This document shows positions 23,679 to 35,428 of a stretch of DNA of 64,000 bases, in pieces (the first letter of the stretch is position 1; every line of letters begins with the position of its first letter). The notes beneath the pieces are model-generated. The model was not told the DNA's origin and ran no database searches. It saw only the letters and a list, made by a program, of their open reading frames with translations. Made by a program: the position numbers and the translations under genes. Source of the stretch: Tricholoma matsutake. Taxonomy: Eukaryota; Basidiomycota; Agaricomycetes; Agaricales; Tricholomataceae. The stretch covers positions 3,348,001 to 3,412,000 of the forward strand of contig AP026548.1 in the NCBI GenBank assembly GCA_026075535.2. Direction: 5' to 3'.

Positions 23679-24855
23679 TGATAGGTCCACTGTGCGCTCT
23701 AAACTCTGGGACTGTCTCCAGAGGCATCGACACATCAAAATGCACGCTCCCAACCCCTATGAACCCTGTGACACCACTCCGAAACTATTTCAAATGACTT
23801 CAAACAACTTCAAACAACTTCAAATGACTTCAAACAACTTCAAACGATCTCGAATGACTTTGAACAACTTTGAACAACTTTGAACAACTTTGAACAACTT
23901 TGAACAACTTCGAATGACTTCGAATGATATCGCAGCACTTCAAATGCCTTCAGCCGCTGTACACCAATCGCACCACCCTTTGGATACATGCAGCACACCT
24001 TGTAAGAGTTAGTGCATCGCATATCGAGCACCACCGGACACGAGGAGATACAACAACGGGATTTTAGGATGCAATTGTGGTGCTTTGACACCTTGATGAT
24101 ATATTAGATCAATGGGGACAGGTACCAGTGATAAATCATGTCTCTAGAGGTTTCCCTTCTTATTGTCTTTCATTTATTCTATGATTTGCAAAGATTCTCT
24201 ATTGTTTTATATCTTACCTCATGTATTCCTCATGTTTTATTTCCTTTTTAGTATCACTTCTCCCAAACATATATAGCCTTGTACTAGCTACTTAGAAGAG
24301 GAGAATACATCGTCCTCTCACACCAATCGTCTGATTTAAGAGCTATTCTCTTGAGTCCAAGTGTCTCAACTTAGTCTCGAAATTCAGTGTTTTATGCCGA
24401 ATTTCCTCGAACTCCTCATACTAGCTTCTCGAAACTATCGCATATTGTCTATCCTCTCTAGACACCTTTCTATGTCCTCATAGTCTATCCTCAGTCACTG
24501 TCAAAGGTGTCTTTGTCTTTTATAAAGGCCTTCAAACTTCTTTGAACCTCATCGCACCTCTGTGAACTTCATCACACCTCATCACACCTCTTTGAACTTC
24601 TTCAAACCTCATCGCACCTCTTTGAACTTCATCAAACATCATCGCACCTCTTTGAACTTCATCGAACATCATCGCACCTCTTCGAACATCATCGCACCTC
24701 ATCGTACCTCTTTGCACACCCTTTAGAGTCGTTTTCATACCCCTGGTTTACAGTGGTGATATTTAGTACCACCTTGCAACCTTCCTCTAACTAGTGTTAT
24801 ACCATTTGAGCCCTTATTGTGGGTTTAGTTTGGGTTTCCTGGTCGAGTATCATCA
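23679..24855 (+). repeat. Gypsy-1 5' LTR
   Basis: 1177 bp, TG...CA ends (TGATAGGTCC...GAGTATCATCA). It contains a TATATAGCC promoter-like motif near 24268 and two short-period repeat arrays, 23785-23940 (10-bp units) and 24530-24725 (about 11-bp units). Confidence 0.9.
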
Positions 24856-25187
24856 TTTTGGAGCCCACTGCGAGGGGTTTCTAAATCATTTCATCGCCTA
24901 ATCCATCTCAAATCTCCCGGCTTAGGCCAACACAAGCTAGAAACCTACAGATTGACACTCGTCACGCCTTCAAATCTCTTGAACAATCAGGAGATATTCT
25001 TATACCTGTTTCCAAAGCAGAATCGACTCATCGTTGACTATTCCCTTCACCAATATCATCACCCTCAACATCATCTTCTACTTCTTCATCTTCATCATCT
25101 ACATCTTCATTCATCCTTCCAACAACTTCGACTCCTCTACCATCATTCACACAAGTTTTAACTCCTACTCCTAGAAACATTGCATTC

Positions 25188-27338
25188 ATGACTACGCAAG
25201 CAACAATGCCAGCTCGTGGTCATTCCACAGCTCCGAAATTTGACCCTACCCAGCCACGAGAACTTTGCAGATACTTTAATGAACTCGAATTGCTTTTCTT
25301 GGCGTGCAATGTCATGAACTCAGAGGATATGAAGAAGCACACTTGTCGCTACCTCGATATCGACACTTCTGAACTCTGGGAATCAATTCCAGAATACAAC
25401 ACTGGCATTTCATTCCAGAACTTTCGCATTGCGATTCACCAACTGTACCCCGGTTCTGAAGACGATCGGAAATGGTCAATTTTGGACATGGACAAACTTG
25501 TCGGCGAACAACTTTGCATAGGTATTTACAACGCGAGCGATTTGGGATTATACTATCAGTCATTCTATAACATTACAAAGTTTCTATCTACTAAAGGCAG
25601 GATTTCCGACATGGAACAAAGCAGAGCCTTTGTCAGGGGTTTCCAACCAGGCTTATGGGCTAGAATCGCTTGATGACTCAAACTAAAACTCCCCGATCAC
25701 CACCCTGATGACCCCTACCCACTTGACGATATTCATGCAGCAGCAAAATTTGTTTTAGCGGGATCTATTGGCTCAGATTCAACATCACTACTTAATTCGC
25801 ATTCTTCAGCACCTTCGGCAATCCCAACAACATCGACATCTTTGCCCCAAATCAAATCAGAAGACCTTACGGCAATCCTTGAGAAATTTGCAGCCACTCT
25901 TGTAACAGCTTTAGCAGGTTCGAAGACCATGAACACTACTCAACCTAACAGCGGATTTCATTCAGAACAGCTCGAAACATTAGTTTGCATATTTTGTGGG
26001 CTTACAGGACATTTTATTAGCGACTGCTTGGTTTGCCAGTCTTATATCAATGAAGGAAAGTGTAAGAAGAACACGGAAGGCAAAATCATTCTCCCAAATG
26101 GTCAATTCACTCCACGAAGCATCCCCGGTCATTTTATCAAGGACAGGATTGACGAATGGACTCGACAAAACCCTCCATCTAACCTTACCCCTTTGCTAAT
26201 GTATAATATCGCACCTTCAACAGTTTTTTCAATGCCATCCAAGGGTGTTTACCAAATTAACGACTTATCCACAATGGCCGAAGATTGTATTGCACAACTC
26301 GAACAAGAGATATATGCTTTGCGAAGTGGTAGACCTTTTATGCAAACTGATTTGAATGTGCCAGCGGCTCCTACCTCACGGCCCTTGATCCCTGCAACAG
26401 TCGAACGATTTGTCCTGCAACCACTGGCACCATGGACATCGTCCACAGCGACCAACCCACCTACTTCGAATACGGCACCATCTTCAACCTCCGAGCAATC
26501 ATTGCAACTGGTAATACATCCCTACAACGGCGCTAAAGAAAACTCGTACCTACCTCCTCATGAACGTAACTTCACATCAATAGGCAAAGCAAAAGATGGC
26601 CCATCATACCATACCCAAGCTCCCATTCAAAATGACAAAATCACCGAAGATGTCTTCACTCAATCGATGAAAATGCCGATTATCACTCTAACCCCCAAAG
26701 AATTACTTTCGCTATTGCCCAAAGTTCATGCAAAATGGAAAGAACAGGTCACTGCGCATCATACCCAACAACCTGAAGGAAATAACACTACAAATCTCCT
26801 TCACGATGACATATTTGTAATTGACGACCCTTATGAAACCTATATTAGCAGTCTTCGCCCTGGAGAAATACCCAAACCTTTTATTGCAGCAGAGGAATCA
26901 CATTCTATTAGATCGGTTATTATGAACATCAATGGAAGAAATCCAGTTGAAAGCGTAGTTGACCCAGGTTCATCAATCATCGCGATGTCAGAAGAAGTCT
27001 GTCACAAACTCGGTCTCGCATACGATCCTTCGATACACATCCCTCTGCAATCGGCTAATGGTGGTATTGACCAGAGTCTAGGTTTGGCACAAAATGTACC
27101 TTGCGAAGTCAGTAGCATCACTCTCTATATGCAGATACACATCATCCGCGATCCAGCATACGATATTCTGCTTGGACGACCATTCGACGTTCTCACAGAG
27201 AGTACGGTCAAGAATTATCGAAATGAAGCACAGACAATAACTATATTTGATCTGAACTTGACACGATCCTGCGCTATTCTGACTATTCCCCGATCTAATC
27301 GACGAAGAAGAGTAGTTCGCAAGGATTTTTGCAACTAG
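25188..27338 (+). pseudogene. Gypsy-1 gag-protease reading frame
   Basis: ATG at 25188. The frame runs to 25670, where two consecutive TGA codons interrupt it, then continues to 27338. Features in order: gag-like N-terminal region (PKFDPTQPRELCRYFNELE); zinc knuckle CIFCGLTGHFISDC (C-x2-C-x4-H-x4-C, near 25990); PRSIPGHFIKDRIDEW, typical of this Agaricomycete gypsy lineage; and a retropepsin domain with DPGSSIIAMSEEVCHKLGL and ILLGRPFDV (26960-27190). The active site reads DPGSS where D-S/T-G is usual. The tandem TGA codons look like CGA-to-TGA changes. Confidence 0.8.
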
Positions 27339-28720
27339 AGGATAAAATCTCGGAGAATAACCAGTGTGCCCTCATTATTTCTTTCAACCATTCTAATTCC
27401 TTGATAACTATCAAGTACACTGTGATTATTCCCGATATTGACTCCTCAAACTCTTCAAACCCTATTTCCTTTTCTTCAATCCTTGCAAATTTATATTTAA
27501 CGGCTAGTTGCCAGTATGCAACGTCTTTATTGGGCCCAACGGCCACCTCTATGCATGACTTTGCTATCATGTCCCCTCCCCACGACTCGTCAACCAACTC
27601 TATATACCCAACCTTCGCAGCATCAAAGAAGAAATACAAACCAGTTGCACAGAAAGTTTGGCCAGTTATTACTGAACTACCCGATCAATTTCGCATCATT
27701 CGAACAATCACTGGCAACCCCCTCGAGCGGATTCAAGTATATTGTACAAGGCCGATGTTCACTAATGACTTATCCCAAGTGGCGAAACCTTCGATGAGAA
27801 AATGCGACAACCCTTGGGGACTGGATCTTCAAAGATATCATTTGTAGATGGGGTTTGCTATACGAAATTGTGAGTGATAATGGATCAGCATTCATCGCAG
27901 CATTGGAGTACCTTTCGAAATGATATCATATTAACCACATTCGAATTAGCAGCTACAACTCTCGTGCAAATGGAATCATTGAATGAGCTCATTTCGATAT
28001 TCGACGATCGTTATTCAAAGCAGTCGATGGAGATCAGAGCAAATGGTCGGCTGGAGCACACTCAGTGTTCTGGGCAGAACGAGTTACAGTTTATAGACGC
28101 ATGAGTTGCTCTCCTTACTTTGCAATTACAGGATCACACCCCCTAATCCTGCTCGACATTTCCGAAGCAACATACTTGCAACCCCCACCCGATTCTATCT
28201 TATTGACAACCGTTCTCACTGCTCGAAGAGCAATCGCCCTACAGAAACGCTCAGCCAACCCCTCAAAATTCTCTATTCGAAAGTCTATACTGCTCGACTC
28301 GAAGCCATGAAACATTTTGAAGTTGTTCATAAACAAACGATGCATGACTACAACTTTGAAAAAGGCAACCTAGTCCTACTTCGCAACACGCAAATCGAGA
28401 AATCCCTCAATTGCAAGATGTGACCTCAATATTTAAACCTGCTGATTGTCATCGATCAAAACTATGGAGGAGCTTACATCATCTGCGAACTCGATGGATC
28501 AGTATTTTATCGACCAGTCGCAGCCTTCCAACTCCTTCCCTATTTTGCACGAAAAGCAATTCCCCTACTGCCGAACTTCCTCGATATCAGCTCCAAAAGA
28601 CTCGAAAAACTTCGAAACATGTCGAACATTGACGAAGATATTCTCAAAGACCTTCCAGACTTCAAAGACAAATAATTATCCCCTTTCTTTGTTCGTGATC
28701 GCTTTCCTATGACCTCGATT
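27339..28720 (+). pseudogene. Gypsy-1 pol remnant with integrase core
   Basis: 27560-27730 encodes a pre-RT linker (YPTFAASKKKYKPVAQKVWP, ITELPDQFRII). Close to 27780 the sequence jumps to the integrase: WIFKDIICRWGLLYEIVSDN, HINHIRISSYNSRANGIIE and FWAERVTVYRRM, interrupted by TGA codons and frameshifts. The integrase Asp (VSDNGSAF) and Glu (NGIIE) positions are visible. Roughly the whole reverse transcriptase and RNase H are absent between the linker and the integrase, so the element cannot be autonomous. Confidence 0.7.
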
Positions 28721-29032
28721 TCTTTTAGTGTACAATACAAGTCGCGATATCACACTATAGTGTGGTCGTGCAAACTCCAAAAGGGTTTTTTGGCCATGAT
28801 GATTTACTGAGCCTTTCCCTTATTCCTTTTTTTTTTCTTTTCTTCTTTCTTTTCCTTCTTACTTTTCATATCGTTCCTTTCGAGACTCACAAAAAATCTA
28901 AGTTATAAAACAGAAAGAACGACACAATCTACTACTCTTCCAACATCTCTTCCACCACTTCTATTTGCCTGCACAAAACTTCCATCTCGACCTTCAACTC
29001 CGCCAACCTCGTTGCCAGATATCAACAATGAG

Positions 29033-30928
29033 TCATGATCTCCTCATCGACATCCTCACCCTCTTCAAAACTATGCGAGGCTTTTGCTTTTGCCTTTCCC
29101 TTTCCCTTTGATGACCTCTTTTTCTCCTTCGATGGTTTCGAAGGGCCTGCGACTGGTTTGATGTCGGCGACAGGACCCACGACGTGAATTCAAGGTACTT
29201 TTGATCTGAACATAGGTTAGCATACACTATGAGATTATATCGAATGAATTTCGTACCTGGTTTTGGGCACAAATCCAGTTTTGCAACCCCAAATCGTCTC
29301 GCTTCACCTTTGCGAAGTCCCCACCTCGAGTGTTAAGACTATAGGTCTTAACTCAGCCTAGTCTTTGTATGTTGCAGTTGGAGGCTTTCCAACTGTATCG
29401 GTTCTTGCAGTAAGAGGCTTTCTTACTGTATCGGGTTCTGTTTGGGACTTGGTGCTTCCTAAGTCGATACGGCTATCCATCCTCAGAGGCTTTCTGAGTA
29501 GACCATCGGTTCGTGTATCACAGTTGGAGGCTTTCCAACTGTTGAGTTCGAGTTATCACAGCTAGGGGCTTCCTAAGCTGTTGAGTGTTCTGGTTGAGTC
29601 CAAGACCGTTATTTGAATTAGGTCAAGCTAGAGAATACACAGAGTGTAGCTACAGCTTATATACTGTTCCAGGACTATCTATCGTCCAATTGGAAAGTGA
29701 GATGCTTATCAGGTAAATATAGACAAGAACAATAGAAACAATAGGCCTCGTGCCTCGCATGAGGCATCCGATGTCAAGGAGTGCTGTGGTGCAGCATATC
29801 AGAGAACAATAAGAGATAAGCCTCATGCTGCGGCACAGCATGTTGATCGTGAGGGTCCGACATCATGGACCTCATGTAAAGGGGTTGTCGTACCACGGTG
29901 TGTGTGGGAGTGGATTCGGGTGCATGGAGTCACCATGTGTCAAGGTGTCTCCCATCGGAAGTGAGTCGAGTCAAACAGAAAAATGAAGTGCCTGGACTTG
30001 CGGGTCCAGATAACAAATCGTAACATCGAGACCCCTTCCCAGTAGCAACCCTGCACTGCCTGAGTGCACTTTGTGCACTTCGGGGCTCCCTCCTTGACAA
30101 TGTATGATGGCTGGGATATCATTCTAGCACATCAATTGCACTAAAACATTGATTAGCACTCCGAAAACCCTTCAAAAACAAAGTGAAAACTCACCGGGCC
30201 TTCAAAGTCGAGAAGTCCGCCCTCAGCAAACCTCCTCTGCTTGCTCTCTACCCCGTCCTTGACGATCTCATCCTCATCATCCTTGCCTCCCTCAATCTCC
30301 ACTACCTTACGCTTCCCAATCCTGATTATCGGCAATCCTCCCAAATCTTCTTCCTCATCCTCCTCTCCAGCCTCTAGCCTCTCGATTGCTTGCGCCTCCG
30401 CTGCAAGCTCCACATTTCATCATTGCAGTTCCTCCTTTGACAAAGTTTTAGCACGAAACTCAGCAAGGGCTGCATTTTGAGCATCTACTAATGCCCCCTC
30501 TGAGCCTCGATCTTCACCTTCTTTGAATCTTCCTCTGCCCTGTGAGCCTCCTCCTCCTCCTGAACCTGTCTTGCTTCCTCTTCCCTTCGCTCTCGCTCTA
30601 CCTGCTCACTCAGATCTGCAAATAAAAGGTCTCCCCCCCACGAAAGCCATTCACATCAAGCCATTGGTTTGAAAAGCTCGAAAAGCTCGTCGACAACCTG
30701 TTGCATGGTCAAGTCACGTTCCTTGCCCAAATCGTCTGCCAATTCGTCGTATTCCACCTGAACATATCGCGTTAGAATCCAAATATCAAATGGGAATCAG
30801 AAACTTACCATCTTCTCACAAAAACCTTTCCCCCACACTTCGAAGTCGAGGTCTTCAGTGACACTGCAATCGGGCATCAATTTGGCATATTCGAGGATTT
30901 CAGTGTTGAGTTCAGCAAGAAAAGACAT
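29033..30928 (-). pseudogene. Antisense reading frame of Gypsy-1, split by a solo LTR
   Basis: On the strand opposite to pol, an ATG at 30926-30928 opens MSFLAELNTEILEYAKLMPD, then DLTMQQVVDELFELFKPMA and a Glu/Arg-rich coiled segment near 30540-30620. A basic KRKRGHQRERERQKQK-like stretch follows at about 29060-29150, beyond the inserted solo LTR (29331-30025). An antisense frame downstream of integrase with this N-terminal pattern occurs in related Agaricomycete gypsy elements. Its function is unknown. Stops and frameshifts show that this copy is dead. Confidence 0.5.
29331..30025 (-). repeat. Reverse-oriented solo LTR of the Gypsy-2 family
   Basis: 695 bp from TGTTAAGACT to CGTAACA, the reverse complement of the LTRs at 36792 and 43295. 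It is flanked by the 5-bp duplication TCGAG (29326-29330 and 30026-30030). It therefore inserted into Gypsy-1 and was reduced to one LTR by recombination. The loop-sharing hairpins of the family are recognisable at 29370-29590. Confidence 0.9.
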
Positions 30929-31077
30929 GATGAAAAATAGTGTCGAAGGTTTGGAGAGGTGACAAAGAAGAACGAGAGGTTTTTTGAGTTTTGTTTACAA
31001 TTTCAACACGATCATGCATTTCGCACGTGACTCCGATCAGCTGACTGGGACAGTCAGGATTTCAGTAAGGGGGAGGA

Positions 31078-32244
31078 TGATAGGTCCACTGTGCGCTCTA
31101 AACTCTGGGACCATCTCCAGAGGCATTGACACATCAAAACGCATGCTCCCAACCCCTACGAACACCGCGACACCGCTCCAAAACTATTTTGAATGACTTT
31201 GAACAACTTCAAATGACTTTGAATGACTTTGAATGATATTGCAGCACTTCAAATGCCTTTGGCCACCATACACCAATCGCACTGCCCTTTGGATACATGC
31301 AGCACACCTTGTAAGAGTTAGTGCGTCACATATCGAGCACCACTGGACACAAGGAGATACAACGACGGGATTTTAGGATGCAATTGTGGTGCTTTGACAC
31401 CTTGATGATATATTAGATCAATGGGGACAGGTACCAGTGATAAATCATGTCTCTAGACGTTTCCCTTCTTATTGTCTTTCATTTATTCTATGATTTGCAA
31501 AGATTCTCTATTGTTTTATATCTTGCCTCATGTATTCCTCATGTTTTATTTCCTTTTTAGTATCACTTCTCCCAAACATATATAGCCTTGTACTAGCTAC
31601 TTAGAAGAGGAGAATACATCGTCCTCTCACACCAATCGTCTGATTTAAGAGCTATTCTCTTGAGTCCAAGCATCTCGACTTAGTCTCGAAATTCAGTGTT
31701 TTACGCCAAATTTCCTCAAACTCCTCGTACCAGCTTCTCGAAACTATCGCATATTGTCTATCCTCTCTAGACACCTTTCTACATCCTCATAGTCTATCCT
31801 CAGTCACCGTCAAAGGCGTCTTCATCTTTTATAAAGGCCTTCAAACTTCTTCGAACCTCATCGCACCTCTTTGAACTTCATCGCACCTCATTGCACCTCT
31901 TTGAACTTCATTGAACATCATCGCACCTCTTCAAACTTCTTTGAACCTCATTGCACCTCTTTGAACTTCATTGCACCTCTTTGAACCTCATCACACCTCA
32001 TCGCACCTCTTTGAACTTCTTTGAACCTCATCGCACCTCTTCAAACTTCATCAAACATCATTGCACCTATTTGAACTTCATCGCACCTCATCGCACCTCT
32101 TCACACACCCTTTAGAGTCATTTTCATACCCCTGGTTTACAGTGGTGATATTTAGTACCACCTTGCAACCTTCCTCTAACTAGCATTATACCATTCGAGC
32201 CCTTATTGTGGGTTTAGTTTGGGTTTCCTGGTCGAGTATCATCA
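31078..32244 (+). repeat. Gypsy-1 3' LTR
   Basis: 1167 bp copy of 23679-24855. The first short-period array is shorter here (31180-31245), while the second is longer (31850-32110). Point differences from the 5' LTR are mostly transitions at CpG sites. Confidence 0.9.
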
Positions 32245-33131
32245 GCACATTACTCATGTTTGTGGCACAATACCAGTACCAATACTCGGCAGCTTCAGCA
32301 CTGGTGTAATCACCTGAGAAGGAAGTACCTTCCCATGCACTTGTCTGGTCACTTCCCAGGTATTGACAACATTTCTGTACCCTCTACCTTCCACATCTCC
32401 TGGACTATTAAAATACCACTTGTATATGATTCTAGCATGCCTATCTCACATATTCATTACTTATTGTATGGTTCCAAATCCCCTCATTCCATAGGTAAGT
32501 TCAAAATACATGTTTTTTGTACACCCCTACTTCCTACCAACATATGGTGCTTCTGGGACCTTCAACTTGTCATTAAGCTGATGCTTGGAGGCCTGTATTA
32601 CCCCCTAAACATCCTCCAAATGTTTTATGCACCTGGTAAGCCCTTCAACAAATTTCTACAGTAAGCTGTTGAGTAGGTGGTGCCCCCACCCTCTAGTACA
32701 CATTGTCATGGTCTAGCCTATTCTACTGATGTCCTGAATGTTCTCTACAGTTATGGTAGTTCCCCAGACCTATTAAACAGTGGAAGTGACAGGTTCTAGC
32801 CCATGGGTTGTGCTTCATCCTCTCATATAACATTGGTGACTAAGGTGTGTTCTTCTCCCCCTCTATTAATTTTGCCCTTGATATATGACCTCCAGGAGCA
32901 CAAAATAAGTCCCATTGATGAATTTCCAGTGGTCATTACATTATTCCACTGCCCAGGACGCCAACTGGATGCCCTGTCTCCCCTTTACAGAAAACCTGGT
33001 ATGCCCCTTACTCCCTCCCCCTCCCCTGGCCTCAATAACCTTATCCCCACACTGAGGGTAGATGAAACTCCCTTTATGGGTGCAGGTACCAAGGTGTAGT
33101 AGATGGGTCTCTTTGTGGTGGAACATCATGA
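32245..33131. other. Repeat-derived stretch right of Gypsy-1, unassigned
   Basis: Contains plus-strand frames of up to 134 codons (32260-32664) with no recognisable domain. Probably degraded repeat sequence. Confidence 0.3.
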
Positions 33132-33136
33132 TGTTA

Positions 33137-33814
33137 TGTTACGATTTCCTGTTATCGTAACCCACGACGACCAGACGTACGCCAGCAAGACCAGGTACTT
33201 TAATTTTTCTCATTCAACTCGACTCACTTCTGACAGGAGACCCTTTGACACATGGTGACTCCATGCACCCGAACCCACTCCCACACATGCTGTGATACGA
33301 CAGCCCTTTGACATGAGGTCCGTGACGTTGGACACTCACGATCAACATGCTGCGCCGCAGCACTCCATAACATTGGATGCCTCATGCAAGGCATGAGGCC
33401 TGTCTTTTCTATTGTTCTTTCTATTTATACTTGACAAAGATCTCGTATTCTGATTGGACAATAGACATCTTCGAACCGTATATAAGCTGTAGTAATACTG
33501 CCTGTATTCCTCAGCTTGACCTAATTCAAACAACGGTCTTAGACTCAACCAGAACACTCGACAGCTTAGGAAGCCCCTAGCTGTGATAACTCGAACTCGA
33601 CAGTTGGAAAGCCTCCAACTGTGATACATGAACCGATGGTCTACTCAGAAAGCCTCTGAGTATGGATAGCCGTAACGACTTGAGGAAGTACCCAAGTGAA
33701 GGCCAGAAGCCCAATACAGTAGGAAAGCCTCCTAGTGCAACACCGAGATAGTTGGAAAGCCTCCAACTGTGACATACGAAGCCAAGGCTGAGTTAAAGAC
33801 CTATAGTCTTAACA
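33137..33814 (+). repeat. Solo LTR of the Gypsy-2 family
   Basis: 678 bp from TGTTACGATT to GTCTTAACA, bounded by the 5-bp duplication TGTTA (33132-33136 and 33815-33819). It retains the TATATAAG box, the TCAGCTTGACCT start region (33511-33522) and the hairpin array. Confidence 0.9.
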
Positions 33815-33819
33815 TGTTA

Positions 33820-34990
33820 CTCCTCCTCCCCTGTCTGTAGGTTCGCTTTTTTCACTTCTCCTAGCTCTCCCCTTCCTGTTACATTGCATGAGACATATAT
33901 ATTAATGTTATTTGCAATCCATTTAGCTATGCAATCATTCTGGGGTACCCTGCTTGGTCCCCCACTGAGCAGGATACCATTCAAGTACACCACACCCTGT
34001 GGGTGGTTGAGAATGGCTCTATTAGTATTACATTACAGCAATGATGTGTGTACAGTATAACTGAATAATGGAAATGAAAGCAAAAGAAAAGGTTGGAAAA
34101 CAAGGGAATTAGTGAGCTCATCATCAGAAAGAGCAGGCACGAAAGTTTGATGGCATTCAAGACTGTGGGAGACAGCGCTGGGAAATTGTGATGGGTGTTC
34201 CAGGCATCTCTTGATAATTGGCAACCAATATCTAAGTGAGTATCAGGATGTGCCTAACCAAAAAAGTCAAATTTCTCAGAAAAGGTACCATCCCTGTGGT
34301 GGAATAAGTGAGTATTGGTTGACGTTTCCACACCTCTTATGGTAAAATACAGAAAAAAACCTGTGAAATACCAGTATGGGTCTCGCACATGTATGATGTA
34401 GTCAGGGCTTGTCGGAGGTTCTCCTGACAAGTGACACTGAGTTGGTGAGTTTTCTGTTCTCCCTCTTTTCTTTTTTGATTTTTGATTTATTTTTGATTTA
34501 ATTTGTAATTTGCTTGCCACAAACATCAGTATCGGGCCAGAATTCATTCATAACCAATAAACATCACATTGATCAGTGTGACAATTTCCCAAACAAGTAA
34601 TCTTTTACAAAATTCAATTTTCCATACCACATAGATACTATATACAAAAAGTGTTTTCAGGGAAGTGTTTTAAATTAGTTAGTACATGGTCTGAGATAGT
34701 CAATTTTATGTAAGAATGTGTCATGAAATCAAATTTCTCAAAATAATGTGTAAACACATCAATTTTGGCACATCACATGTTGTAAAACCTCATGGCTTGC
34801 TCTGAATGCACTGGCTGCATGGGAAGTAAGCAGAAATTAACATTCTCAATGATTGCAAATCTTGCAAAGGGACAGTTGAGCTTGCTAGAGTCTCAAAAGC
34901 AAAGAAAATGCAATGCTGCTCACCATCATAGCAGTGAGAAAAAAAATGTCAATGTATGTCATTGCTGAGATTGATGTATTAATGGTTTAT
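33820..34990. other. Unassigned AT-rich repeat stretch
   Basis: No domain or inverted repeat recognised. The short frames at 34033-34547 have no convincing content. Confidence 0.3.
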
Positions 34991-35428
34991 GTAAGGTAGA
35001 TCTCATTCAGAATTAACTTGATCATATGAAATGGGTGACATTCTCCAAATCATAATTACCATTCGGCTAGATGACACCTTGAGAATTGTGGCCCCACAGA
35101 AATGTTTAAAAACATCTTATCTAAAGATATGTCACTTCACTTTCTCCAAAAGTGGTGAGTTTAAGTTGCCATTAGGTTTGTGAGCATTGAATCTGGCTGC
35201 TGTGACCATGTTGTCACATCCCAAAGTTCTCATTATGAGAAACTTAATGGCAGCTTCCACAGTCATGTTTTTCATATTGTAAATTTTAGCATCTGGAAGA
35301 GTATGGTTTAAATAACTCTGTGGGAAGGGATTTTTTGATAATGTGCTGTGAAGAAACTTCAGCAGAAGTCTGTTGAAATGTCACCCATCTCACATGATCA
35401 AGTTAATTCTGAATGAGATCTACCTTAC
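34991..35428. mobile_element. 438-bp MITE-like element with 50-bp TIRs
   Basis: 34991-35040 (GTAAGGTAGATCTCATTCAG...) is the near-perfect inverse of 35379-35428, with two mismatches. The interior is non-coding. It sits just upstream of the transposase pseudogene. No clear target duplication. Confidence 0.8.

Larger units (their letters stand above)
23679..32244 (+). mobile_element. Gypsy-1: Ty3/gypsy-like LTR retrotransposon with internal deletion
   Basis: Two long terminal repeats (23679-24855 and 31078-32244) bracket a degenerate gag-protease frame, a fragment of pol and an integrase core. The purine-rich AAGGGGGAGGATGA directly precedes the 3' LTR (polypurine tract). A possible tRNA primer site (TGGAGCCCACTGCGAGG) starts three bases after the 5' LTR. 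Reverse transcriptase and RNase H are missing. A reverse-oriented solo LTR of the Gypsy-2 family is inserted at 29331-30025. The 5-bp flanks do not match, so no target duplication is seen. Confidence 0.85.

Noticed and set aside
25671..25676. Tandem TGA codons as programmed readthrough in Gypsy-1 gag
   Set aside because: Both fit CGA-to-TGA decay and the rest of the element is clearly inactivated, so recoding is not needed to explain them.
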